Shown here: positions 1 to 6,215 of the stretch, piece by piece
How positions within the stretch are numbered: position 1 is the stretch's first letter
Layout of the letters: each line of letters starts with the position of its first letter
Source of the DNA: an uncultured Bacteroidota bacterium
GTDB taxonomy: Bacteria; Bacteroidota; Bacteroidia; Chitinophagales; Chitinophagaceae
Assembly: GCA_946479615.1 (NCBI GenBank)
Contig: CAMLGR010000126.1
Coordinates: 1-14,110 of the forward strand
DNA length: 14,110 bases
Direction: 5' to 3'
The notes under the pieces: generated by a model
Told to the model about the DNA's origin: nothing
Seen by the model: the letters and a program-made list of their open reading frames with translations, nothing else
Database searches by the model: none
Translations under genes and position numbers: made by a program

Positions 1-1010
1 TTGCGGGCGATACCATAGTCCGAACAGATATCATCGAGAAACTGATCTACCAGTACAGGGATATCATCACGGCGCTGGTTGAGCGATGGCACATGAATAA
101 GGATCACACTTAACCGGTGGTATAAATCGAGACGGAATGTTTTTGCTTCTACTTCCTGTAAAAGATTTTTATTGGTAGCGGCAATTACACGTACATCTAC
201 ATTGATATCTTTATCGGCACCCACTCTTGTTATTTTCCCCTCCTGCAAGGCGCGGAGTACTTTGGCCTGTGCACTCAGGCTCATATCGCCAATCTCATCA
301 AGAAATAACGTACCGCCATTGGCTTGTTCAAATTTACCGATACGTTGTTTGATCGCTGAAGTAAACGATCCTTTTTCATGACCGAATAATTCGCTTTCGA
401 TCAGTTCGGAAGGAATGGCTGCGCAATTCACTTCCACCAGCGGACCGGTTACCCGGTTGCTTTTTTCATGGATCCAGCGGGCCACCAGTTCCTTACCCAC
501 CCCATTCTCGCCGGTTATAAGTATACGTGCCTCTGTCGGGGCCACTTTATCGATCGTTTCCTTGATTTTTTGCATAGGCGCAGAAGCACCGATCATTTCC
601 TGCACCCGGCTGACCTTTCTTTTTAATACTTTGGTTTCCGTGACCAGGCTGCTTTTATCCATTGCATTGCGGATCGTGATCAGCAACCGGTTGAGATCGG
701 GTGGCTTGGAGATATAATCGTAAGCGCCTTTCTTGACGGCTTCAACAGCGGTTTCTATATTACCATGCCCCGAGATCATAATAATAGGTATATCGGGATT
801 GATCTCTCCTGCTTTTTGAAGAAACTCTATACCATCCAGTTTAGGCATTTTGATATCACAGAGCACTACATCATAGGTCTTTTCGCGAAATGTTTTCAGT
901 CCTTCTTCCCCGTCCGATGCTTCATCAATTTTATACCCTTCGAAGGAAAGGATCTCGGTCAATGTCTTACGTATCGCTTTTTCATCATCGATGATCAGTA
1001 TATCAGCCAT
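1..1010 (-). CDS. Sigma-54-dependent response regulator (NtrC/AtoC type), C-terminus cut by window edge
   Basis: A cytoplasmic two-component transcriptional activator that would drive sigma-54 promoters once phosphorylated. 336 residues are visible. The receiver domain (about 1-118) has the acidic pair D8/D9, phosphoacceptor D52 in LCDIKMP, S80 in MISGHG and K102 in SKPPD. The AAA+ domain begins near 140, with Walker A GENGVGKE (167-174), a sigma-54 contact loop reading GSFTSA (214-219) instead of GAFTGA, Walker B GGTLFLDEIGD (232-242), and FRLDLYHRL around 292-300. The rest of the AAA+ domain and the expected C-terminal DNA-binding helix-turn-helix lie outside the window. The start ATG at 1010 opens MADILIIDDE, the usual beginning of a receiver domain, and a -7 promoter box lies 17 nt upstream. 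The partner kinase and target genes are not visible. The family is certain; the regulon is unknown. Confidence 0.95.
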   Translation of the reverse strand, partial: MADILIIDDEKAIRKTLTEILSFEGYKIDEASDGEEGLKTFREKTYDVVLCDIKMPKLDGIEFLQKAGEINPDIPIIMISGHGNIETAVEAVKKGAYDYISKPPDLNRLLITIRNAMDKSSLVTETKVLKRKVSRVQEMIGASAPMQKIKETIDKVAPTEARILITGENGVGKELVARWIHEKSNRVTGPLVEVNCAAIPSELIESELFGHEKGSFTSAIKQRIGKFEQANGGTLFLDEIGDMSLSAQAKVLRALQEGKITRVGADKDINVDVRVIAATNKNLLQEVEAKTFRLDLYHRLSVILIHVPSLNQRRDDIPVLVDQFLDDICSDYGIAR

Positions 1011-1027
1011 CAATCAAAATTTAGGTG

Positions 1028-1035
1028 CAAAAATA
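1028..1035 (-). promoter_or_regulatory. Bacteroidota -7 box for the response regulator
   Basis: On the minus strand this reads TATTTTTG, an exact match to the Bacteroidota consensus TAnnTTTG. It lies 17 nt before the regulator ATG, so the 5' leader would be only about 10-13 nt. No clear -33 TTTG is seen about 20 nt further upstream (around 1055-1060); that position directly abuts the heptad repeat at 1061-1102. The box is read from sequence; its activity is inferred. Confidence 0.55.
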
Positions 1036-1060
1036 CGGAACGGAGGTGATAAGGCGATTG

Positions 1061-1102
1061 GAATAAGAAATGAAGAATGAGGAATAAGGAATGAGAAAGA
1101 AA
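1061..1102. repeat. Heptameric tandem repeat, six degenerate units
   Basis: Six consecutive 7-nt units can be read in register: GAATAAG, AAATGAA, GAATGAG, GAATAAG, GAATGAG, AAAGAAA. The consensus is GAATGAG. The array sits between the response regulator and its upstream hairpins, immediately upstream of the presumed -33 position of the regulator promoter. It is purine-only on the plus strand apart from the T of each unit. It resembles the short tandemly repeated sequences known from cyanobacterial intergenic DNA; any relationship is only an analogy. Confidence 0.7.
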
Positions 1103-1150
1103 GGTGAAATCGTACTATAAGGTGTGAATGGATAGTATCAGCAAGGGGGT

Positions 1151-1189
1151 AAAAAAGTTGAGGCCGGATAGAAATCCAGCCTCGCTTTT
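1151..1189 (-). terminator. Hairpin with T-runs on both sides, probably bidirectional
   Basis: A 10-bp stem with one mismatch closes a 4-nt loop (1160-1183; arms GAGGCCGGAT and ATCCAGCCTC). On the minus strand it is followed by AAC and then six T (complement of 1151-1156). On the plus strand it is followed by GC and four T (1186-1189). This is the classic shape of an intrinsic terminator. On the minus strand it would catch transcripts from pdhB that pass the hairpin at 1334-1379, or a transcript starting between the two. Confidence 0.7.
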
Positions 1190-1325
1190 AAAATCCAATA
1201 TCCTATGAAAAACCATAACAAAGATGCACAAATAGAGGCAAAACGCTGCATGGATGATCAAAAATATAGGGAGTAGTTTTACGATTTCTGCGTAAATAGT
1301 TTGAGAAAGATTGACCCGTTGGTTC

Positions 1326-1379
1326 AAAAGGCAGAAGGCGGTAAGCCGATAAGGATATTCTTACCGTCTTACCGCCTTC
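1326..1379 (-). terminator. Long hairpin downstream of pdhB
   Basis: The region 1334-1379 folds into a 46-nt hairpin: a perfect 12-bp outer stem (GAAGGCGGTAAG against CTTACCGCCTTC), one A/G mismatch, a 7-bp inner stem with one G-U pair, and a 6-nt loop. On the minus strand it is followed by TGCCTTTTG, a short T-run. It begins 18 bp after the pdhB stop and is the probable primary terminator or 3'-end stabiliser of that transcript. Confidence 0.7.
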
Positions 1380-1397
1380 GAGGCTTTATAGGTAAAG

Positions 1398-2387
1398 CTA
1401 TTTTTTAAGATACATCACTTCCTTTACCAGCTTCACCGTCCTGCTTACATCAGGCAATGCAGCGGCTACCAGGTTGGGCGCATAGTGCAAAGGCGCATCA
1501 GCCGCTGTAATACGGCGGATTGGCGCATCCAGGTAATCAAAACCTTCTTTCTGCACCTGGTAAGTGATCTCGGAAGAGATGGAAGCAAACGGCCATTGTT
1601 CTTCCACAATGACCAGGCGATTGGTTTTCTTTACACTTTCCAGGATGGTAGGCAGGTCCAGCGGACGTACCGTACGCAAATCGATGACTTCCGCGCTGAT
1701 ATTTTCTTTTTCGAGTTCAGCTGCTGCACCCAGCGCCACTTTCATCATTTTATTAAAAGAAACGATGGTCACATCGCGGCCTTGTTTTTTTACATCTGCT
1801 TTTCCCAGTTCGATATAATATTCTTCGTCGGGTACATCGCTTTTATCGCCATACATCACTTCACTTTCCATGAACATCACCGGATCTTCTTCGTAACGGA
1901 TGGCTTGTTTTAATAAACCTTTGGCATCATAGCCATTGCTGGGCGAAACGACTTTCAGACCAGGAATATTGGCATATAATGCTTCGAAAGCAGTCGAGTG
2001 TTGGGCTCCCAATTGACCAGCAGAGCCGTTTGGCCCACGAAAAACGATAGGACAGGATATTTGCCCACCGCTCATTGCCAGCATTTTGGAAGCTGTATTG
2101 AGAATTTGATCTAAGGCAAGCACAGCGAAGTTCCAGGTCATGAATTCAACTACCGGGCGAAGTCCTTTTTGAGCGGCTCCTACAGCTACGGCAGTAAAAC
2201 CCAGTTCCGAGATCGGCGTATCGATTACACGCTTAGGGCCAAATTCGGCGAGCATACCCTGGCTTACCTTGTAAGCGCCATTATATTCTGCTACTTCCTC
2301 GCCCATTAAAAAGACTTTCTCATCCCTTCTCATCTCTTCATTCAATGCTTCACGGAGTGCTTCACGAAATGCAATTGATCTTGCCAT
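1398..2387 (-). CDS. pdhB: Pyruvate dehydrogenase E1 component, beta subunit
   Basis: Beta subunit of the thiamine-diphosphate-dependent E1 enzyme that decarboxylates pyruvate and passes the acetyl group to the lipoyl arm of E2. It acts in the cytoplasm as an alpha2-beta2 heterotetramer. The 329-residue length is normal for the family. The N-terminal transketolase pyrimidine-binding domain has GEEVAEYNGAYKVSQG (29-44), SELGF with E61 expected to contact ThDP, and GQLGAQHSTAFEA (124-136) with the conserved H130. The C-terminal transketolase domain has VIDLRTVRPLD (234-244) and VIVEEQWPFAS (259-269). No alpha subunit or E2 gene is adjacent, so E1 alpha must be encoded elsewhere, a common arrangement in Bacteroidota. 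The gene stands alone, with a promoter candidate at 2441-2448 and hairpin terminators downstream. A branched-chain 2-oxoacid E1 beta is the main alternative, but the motifs look PDH-like. Confidence 0.95.
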   Translation of the reverse strand: MARSIAFREALREALNEEMRRDEKVFLMGEEVAEYNGAYKVSQGMLAEFGPKRVIDTPISELGFTAVAVGAAQKGLRPVVEFMTWNFAVLALDQILNTASKMLAMSGGQISCPIVFRGPNGSAGQLGAQHSTAFEALYANIPGLKVVSPSNGYDAKGLLKQAIRYEEDPVMFMESEVMYGDKSDVPDEEYYIELGKADVKKQGRDVTIVSFNKMMKVALGAAAELEKENISAEVIDLRTVRPLDLPTILESVKKTNRLVIVEEQWPFASISSEITYQVQKEGFDYLDAPIRRITAADAPLHYAPNLVAAALPDVSRTVKLVKEVMYLKK

Positions 2388-2440
2388 TATATTTTCAGCT
2401 TTTGGAGTTTTATCCGGAAATATGACCGGTTTTCGGGAGG

Positions 2441-2448
2441 CAAAAATA
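2441..2448 (-). promoter_or_regulatory. -7 promoter box for pdhB
   Basis: The minus strand reads TATTTTTG, an exact TAnnTTTG match, 53 nt upstream of the pdhB ATG. A T-rich GGTTTTATC lies about 15-19 nt further upstream and could serve as a weak -33 element. The leader would be roughly 45-50 nt and carries no Shine-Dalgarno; the bases just before the ATG are A/T-rich, as usual in Bacteroidota. Confidence 0.45.
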
Positions 2449-2497
2449 AGTGAGAAGGGGGATAAAACCTAAAATGGAACCTGCTGTCTTATAGCAT

Positions 2498-2520
2498 GCA
2501 GTCTGGCAGTTGGCAGTCAG
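2498..2520. repeat. Short GCAGT(Y) tandem repeat, period 7-8
   Basis: Three adjacent units, GCAGTCTG, GCAGTTG and GCAGTCA, follow each other in the divergent space between pdhB and the reductase gene. It is a small array but has the same intergenic placement and period as the heptads at 1061-1102, with a different unit sequence. Confidence 0.5.
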
Positions 2521-2579
2521 TAACAAATAATTGCAGGACTTTTTTTTAAAGCGATCATCACCCCTGCCCTTCACAATCC

Positions 2580-2593
2580 GGCAGCCGGCTGCC
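2580..2593. promoter_or_regulatory. 14-bp perfect palindrome upstream of the reductase promoter
   Basis: GGCAGCCGGCTGCC is a perfect 14-bp palindrome centred about 46 bp upstream of the expected transcription start of the reductase gene, so it is well placed for an activator or repressor dimer. A palindrome of this size is expected roughly once by chance in a window this long, so only its position makes it worth listing. Confidence 0.25.
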
Positions 2594-2619
2594 CGGTCAA
2601 AAGACTGCAGGCTGATAAC

Positions 2620-2627
2620 TATCTTTG
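2620..2627 (+). promoter_or_regulatory. -7 promoter box abutting the reductase start codon
   Basis: TATCTTTG matches TAnnTTTG exactly and ends 3 nt before the ATG at 2631. Bacteroidota transcription usually starts a few nucleotides after this box, so the mRNA would begin at or within a few bases of the ATG (leaderless). No convincing -33 element was seen. Confidence 0.55.
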
Positions 2628-2630
2628 CTC

Positions 2631-3602
2631 ATGCACTACCAGGTTCTTATCATCGGTGGCGGCCCGATCGGGCTGGCCTGCGGTATTGAAGCAAAGAAAG
2701 CGGGATTGACCTATACAATACTTGAAAAAGGAGCGCTGGTCAATTCGCTCTATAATTACCCGGTCAATATGACTTTCTTTTCTACTTCCGAACGGCTGGA
2801 GATCGGTGGAGTACCTTTTGTTTCCAATAATCCCAAACCAACAAGACCGGAAGCGCTGGAGTATTACCGGCGGGTAGCTTCCACCTATGAACTGAATGTG
2901 CAGCTGTTTGAAGAAGTGATCTCCGTTCAGCAATCTTCAGCTAAACCAGGACCACGATTTGCTATTACAACCAGTAAGCAGGACTATACAGCAGATAATA
3001 TCATTATTGCTACAGGGTTCTATGATATTCCTTACCTGCTGAATGTCCCGGGAGAAGATCTCCCGAAAGTGACGCATTACTATAACGATCCTCATTACTA
3101 TGCTTTTCAGAAAGTGATTGTGGTCGGTGCTATGAATTCAGCTGTGGATGCGGCCCTGGAAACCTGGCGCAAAGGTGCGGAAGTAACCATGGTGATCCGG
3201 GGCGCTGATATTGGTGAACGGGTCAAATATTGGGTAAGACCAGATATCCTGAACCGTATCAAAGAAGGTTCGATCAAAGTATATTATCATTCTACGATCA
3301 AAGGGATCCGCGAACAGGAAGTGGAGATCAATACGCCCGATGGCGTGATAACCATTCCCAATGATCATGTCATAGCGCTGACCGGTTACCAGCCCAATCT
3401 TGAATTCCTGCAAAAGATCGGTATTGAATTATCAGCCGACGATGTCCGTTGTCCCACCATTCACGAAGCCACGCAGGAGACCAGTGTACCTCATGTTTAT
3501 CTCGCCGGGGTGATCTGTGGCGGCATGAACACGCACCGCCTGTTTATTGAAAATTCAAGAGAGCATGCTGTCAAAATCATCGCTGCAATAGGGAAAAAAT
3601 GA
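2631..3602 (+). CDS. ypdA: YpdA-family putative bacillithiol disulfide reductase
   Basis: A 323-residue FAD/NAD(P)H-dependent pyridine nucleotide oxidoreductase. YpdA (Bdr) reduces oxidised bacillithiol in Firmicutes, and Bacteroidota homologues are annotated the same way. Seen here: N-terminal FAD-binding GGGPIG (9-14); NSLYNYPVNMTFFSTSERL (38-56) and PKPTRPEALEYYR (69-81), blocks typical of the YpdA family; the second nucleotide-binding fold VVGAMNSAVDAA (164-175); and ATGF (127-130). There is no CxxC motif, so it is not a thioredoxin reductase. The Firmicutes enzymes read GGGPCG, with an important Cys; here that position is Ile13. The ATG at 2631 is preferred over a TTG two codons earlier, because it gives the normal N-terminus MHYQVLIIGGG and the TTG lies inside the -7 box. 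It stands alone, divergent from pdhB. Confidence 0.9.
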   Translation: MHYQVLIIGGGPIGLACGIEAKKAGLTYTILEKGALVNSLYNYPVNMTFFSTSERLEIGGVPFVSNNPKPTRPEALEYYRRVASTYELNVQLFEEVISVQQSSAKPGPRFAITTSKQDYTADNIIIATGFYDIPYLLNVPGEDLPKVTHYYNDPHYYAFQKVIVVGAMNSAVDAALETWRKGAEVTMVIRGADIGERVKYWVRPDILNRIKEGSIKVYYHSTIKGIREQEVEINTPDGVITIPNDHVIALTGYQPNLEFLQKIGIELSADDVRCPTIHEATQETSVPHVYLAGVICGGMNTHRLFIENSREHAVKIIAAIGKK

Positions 3603-3676
3603 ATTATTTCATCGGGGTTTTCAGGTATTTTATCGAAAATCTAAACGGGAAAGTAATTATACGTAAGGGTAAACTC

Positions 3677-3707
3677 TTGACAATAGGCATTATTGGTGCT
3701 AGTTTTA
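3677..3707 (+). promoter_or_regulatory. Promoter for the T9SS-exported protein at 3741
   Basis: TTGACA at 3677-3682 and TAGTTTTA at 3700-3707 fit a Bacteroidota -33/-7 pair, with 20 nt between TTG and the -7 box. The last base of the box departs from TAnnTTTG. The start would be near 3711-3714, giving a leader of about 30 nt. ATTATTGGTG (3689-3698) and CACCAATAAT (3733-3742, running into the start codon) form a perfect 10-bp inverted repeat around the -7 box; at this spacing one such pair is not surprising by chance. Confidence 0.5.
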
Positions 3708-3740
3708 CGCTGTCAATGTCCGATATCTAAATCACCAATA

Positions 3741-4850
3741 ATGAAAAACTTTTTACTCACTCTTTTTTTGTTGCCGGTTTTTGCCATTTCAGAGGCCCAG
3801 ATCCAGGGCCCGCTTAACGGTTCAACCTTTACTACTGTCAATATACCTGGTTCCGGTCAGACATGGACCAATGCAAGCAATGTAAGCGCCAGTGATAATA
3901 TATATGCTACGTTTGGAAACCTTCCCAACCCTGCCGGAGCGTTTACCGATTACCTGGTCGTTACCGGTTTCGGATTTTCAGTGCCTCCCGGTGCTACTAT
4001 TTCCGGTATTGTGGTGGAAGTAGAACGTTCGGATCCCAATGGCCGCACAGCCGATAACAGTATCCGTATTGTAAAGAATGGTGTGATCAGCGCTTCAGAA
4101 TATGGAAACAGCGCCACGTATTCGTTCAGCGATAACTCCCAGTCATTTGGTAATGCCGGCGAATTATGGGGTGAAAGCTGGACAGCTGCGGATATTAATT
4201 CACCCAGTTTCGGGATTGCTATATCGGCTAAACGTTCTGTCAGCAGCGGTACCACCGGTGGCCGCATCGATAATATCCGCATCGCTGTGTTCTTTGATTT
4301 TATTACGTTGCCGGTTGACCTGCTTCTTTTCCGTGGCGGCAGAAAAAATAATGTCGTGCAGTTATCATGGATAACCGCCAACGAAGAGAATATGGATTAT
4401 TACGAAGTGCAGCGTTCCGATAACGGAAGCACGTATACAGGTATCAATCGTGTCAATAGCCAGAACAGAACGTTTACTACTTCCTATTCGGTGAACGATA
4501 CAAAACCTTCCGGTGCTAAAACCTGGTATCGTTTAAAAATGATGGAGAAAACAGGTGTTGTCAAATATTCAAACATCATTGCTGTAGCTGCAGAAGCACA
4601 GGCAGATGCGAATGCATTATACCCCAATCCCCTTCCGCGTAATGGAATATTGCTGATTAAAAATCCATCGGGCGAACAACTGGCTATCAATATTTATAAC
4701 AACTTTGGTCATCAGCTGGCACAAACGACTACGAATTCTTCTATAGTTACGCTGAATGAGCAGGTGAAAAATAACAGCGGTATATTGTATTACCGTGTAA
4801 CGAACAGGAATGGCCAGGTAACTGCTTCAGGTAAATTACTGATCCAATAA
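3741..4850 (+). CDS. Secreted beta-sandwich protein with T9SS C-terminal sorting domain
   Basis: 369 residues, with a signal peptide (MKNFLLTLFLLPVFAISEAQ, cleavage near residue 20). Residues about 25-185 form a predicted all-beta domain with blocks WTNASNVSASDNIYATFG, YLVVTGFGFSVPPGATISGI and ELWGESWTAADINSPSFG; I associate this pattern with uncharacterised phage-virion and bacterial surface proteins. From about 188 (TLPVDLLLF...) a fibronectin-III-like segment follows (VVQLSWITANEENMDYYEVQRS, 205-226). The last ~80 residues begin with LYPNP (293-297) and end in KLLIQ, the pattern of a type A T9SS sorting domain, so the protein should be exported across the outer membrane and attached or released. 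No catalytic motif is visible; binding or adhesion is a guess. The ATG at 3741 was chosen over an upstream in-frame GTG because it opens the signal peptide. It converges on the TrpF-like gene with 3 bp between stop codons. Confidence 0.85.
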   Translation: MKNFLLTLFLLPVFAISEAQIQGPLNGSTFTTVNIPGSGQTWTNASNVSASDNIYATFGNLPNPAGAFTDYLVVTGFGFSVPPGATISGIVVEVERSDPNGRTADNSIRIVKNGVISASEYGNSATYSFSDNSQSFGNAGELWGESWTAADINSPSFGIAISAKRSVSSGTTGGRIDNIRIAVFFDFITLPVDLLLFRGGRKNNVVQLSWITANEENMDYYEVQRSDNGSTYTGINRVNSQNRTFTTSYSVNDTKPSGAKTWYRLKMMEKTGVVKYSNIIAVAAEAQADANALYPNPLPRNGILLIKNPSGEQLAINIYNNFGHQLAQTTTNSSIVTLNEQVKNNSGILYYRVTNRNGQVTASGKLLIQ

Positions 4851-4853
4851 AAA

Positions 4854-5507
4854 TTATAGTTTACCAACGGCTGCTATCAATGATTCCAGTTTAACAGGGT
4901 CGAGCTGACCATTAGTACGAACGCCGCTGCAGATATCAACGCCAAAAGGATTTACATGTTCAATCGCTTCTCTTACATTGCCCGCATGTAACCCTCCGGC
5001 GAGAAAAACAGGACGCTTTACCTGTTCTACCAGTTTACGGCTGATAGTCCAGTTATGCGTATTACCGGTTCCACCCAGTATTTTAACAGCGGCTTTGGGA
5101 TTACCACTATCCAGTAAAAATGCATCTGTTTCCTCCTGTAGTTCCAGTGCCTGTTCAATGCTTTCTTCTCCGGTAACATGAATTACCTGTACAAGTTTGA
5201 TAGCAGGAAATGCATCGCGGATATCTTTATAACTGCCTTCTGTTAATTCATCCACTATCTGCACAGTATTTGTTCCCGTTCTTTTGATATGCCCGATAAT
5301 AGCGTGAGAAGATTGTTCGCTTGTCAGCAGGAACGAAGCTACCGGTGGTGGAATGATCGCCGTGATATCCGCGATCAATTCATCACTGATCGGCCCCGGT
5401 CCGCTTGGCATTTTAGCTACCAGTCCGAGTGCATCCGCACCTGCATTGATGGCGAGCAGAGCTTCTTTACGCGAAGAGATGCAACATATTTTGATCCGTG
5501 TACGCAT
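4854..5507 (-). CDS. TrpF-like protein (phosphoribosylanthranilate isomerase family)
   Basis: 217 residues, the usual length of the single-domain (beta/alpha)8 PRAI family. It keeps C8 in KICCIS (catalytic Cys of KICG in TrpF), D133 in FLLDSGN (catalytic Asp of LLDT), the phosphate-binding AGGL (170-173), and GVDICSGV (189-196), the counterpart of GVDvSSGVE. Two departures stand out: the Gly after the catalytic Cys is Cys9, and the SPR(Y/F) segment whose Arg anchors the anthranilate carboxylate reads MPSGPGPIS (33-41) with no Arg. There are no other trp genes nearby; it is the second gene of an operon with a GNAT acetyltransferase, 13 nt after that gene's stop. It may be a true TrpF, but a family member with another ribulose-type or phosphorylated substrate is at least as likely, so trpF is not assigned as a symbol. 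Confidence 0.8.
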   Translation of the reverse strand: MRTRIKICCISSRKEALLAINAGADALGLVAKMPSGPGPISDELIADITAIIPPPVASFLLTSEQSSHAIIGHIKRTGTNTVQIVDELTEGSYKDIRDAFPAIKLVQVIHVTGEESIEQALELQEETDAFLLDSGNPKAAVKILGGTGNTHNWTISRKLVEQVKRPVFLAGGLHAGNVREAIEHVNPFGVDICSGVRTNGQLDPVKLESLIAAVGKL

Positions 5508-5520
5508 AAATAATACCTTC

Positions 5521-6045
5521 TCAGACTTTTTTCTTCATGAGCCAATCCGTTTGAACATCATCGCCCAGGATAAAAGGATGTTCGCTGAACTTTTCAAATC
5601 CATGTGCTGTATAGAAATCGATAGCCCGTTGATTTCTTTCCCAAACACCCAGCCATACCCATTGTTTGAATTTTTGGCGGGCTATAGACATTGAAGTATT
5701 CATTAATTCTTTGCCAACGCCTTTCCCGATCATTTCTTTCACTGCATAGATCCTTGCTATTTCAAGCGTGGGCAGGCCACTTAATTCAGGCGGGTTATTA
5801 TCTTCCCGGAGACGGGCATAGCCTACAGGTGCGTCATCGTTGTAAGCGAGTAAAAAGATATTGCCAGGCTCCCCCACTTCTGCAATGAGTTGTTCGGCCG
5901 AAAATTGTTCACGCATGAATTTATCCATGTCATGTTGGGTATTGAATTTTTCGAAGGTGTCGGAAAAGGTTGTCCGGCTCATGTCGGCGATAAGTGCGGC
6001 GTCTTTGGTCGTGGCGATGTGAATATGCGGGGAGTGTATTGGCAT
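5521..6045 (-). CDS. GNAT-family N-acetyltransferase
   Basis: 174 residues with one GNAT fold, predicted to transfer an acetyl group from acetyl-CoA to an amine; the substrate cannot be read from sequence. Seen: the beta4 strand LEIARIYAV (94-102) followed by the acetyl-CoA pyrophosphate loop KEMIGKGVGKEL (103-114; the family pattern is Q/RxxGxG/A, here with Glu at the first position), WVWLGVWERNQRAIDFYTAHGF (129-150) with N138 and the candidate general-acid Tyr145, and a C-terminal strand. It is the first gene of a two-gene operon with the TrpF-like gene. The start ATG at 6045 is 4 nt from an exact -7 box, which supports it. The substrate could be a small metabolite or a peptide; the HHxTKD-type N-terminus does not identify a subfamily. 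Confidence 0.9.
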   Translation of the reverse strand: MPIHSPHIHIATTKDAALIADMSRTTFSDTFEKFNTQHDMDKFMREQFSAEQLIAEVGEPGNIFLLAYNDDAPVGYARLREDNNPPELSGLPTLEIARIYAVKEMIGKGVGKELMNTSMSIARQKFKQWVWLGVWERNQRAIDFYTAHGFEKFSEHPFILGDDVQTDWLMKKKV

Positions 6046-6049
6046 GAGG

Positions 6050-6057
6050 CAAATGTA
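6050..6057 (-). promoter_or_regulatory. -7 promoter box abutting the GNAT start codon
   Basis: The minus strand reads TACATTTG, an exact TAnnTTTG, followed by CCTC and the ATG. This predicts a leaderless or nearly leaderless mRNA for the GNAT/TrpF-like operon. The -33 region (about 6075-6080) falls inside the left copy of the repeat at 6072-6090 and contains no clear TTTG. Confidence 0.55.
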
Positions 6058-6071
6058 TGATTATAATCAAT

Positions 6072-6210
6072 CCTCTGTGGTTCTCTGCGTATAACTCCAG
6101 TAGTAAGATATCAGATTAAAGTATTTAGTATTCAGAACTTATGAATAGAATCTACTCTACAGGGCATATACCACGGAGGACCACAGAGAAGACACAGAGG
6201 GCCGCAGAGG
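6072..6210. repeat. Decameric CAGAG repeat element with inverted ends
   Basis: The right part (6171-6210) is four 10-nt units, CCACGGAGGA, CCACAGAGAA, GACACAGAGG and GCCGCAGAGG, with the CAGAG/CGGAG core recurring every 10-11 nt. The left part (6072-6090) is an inverted copy whose reverse complement ACGCAGAGAACCACAGAGG matches 15 of 19 positions of 6192-6210. About 80 bp of A/T-rich sequence without a gene lies between. The same kind of CCACAGAGG repeat is, to my recollection, scattered in intergenic DNA of several bacterial phyla. It lies between the GH9 terminator and the GNAT promoter, overlapping the latter's -33 region. Confidence 0.65.
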
Positions 6211-6215
6211 GGAAT

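Noticed and set aside
1205..1276. Plus-strand 23-codon ORF starting MKNHNKDAQIEA
   Set aside because: Too short to judge; it follows a terminator hairpin but has no clear promoter box and no conservation evidence.
1115..1327. Minus-strand 70-aa hydrophobic ORF in the gap beside pdhB
   Set aside because: It reads straight through the terminator-like hairpin at 1160-1183, has no promoter or family match, and its hydrophobicity follows from the T-rich base composition.
1485..1913. Plus-strand 142-aa ORF antisense to pdhB
   Set aside because: The opposite frame is an unambiguous pdhB; the composition (Phe- and His-rich) is that of an antisense shadow.
3689..3742. 10-bp inverted repeat around the promoter and start of the gene at 3741, considered as an operator
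   Set aside because: With arms of 10 bp and a 34-bp gap, roughly one such pair is expected by chance in 14 kb, and the left arm is probably not transcribed, so no riboswitch-like role is supported.
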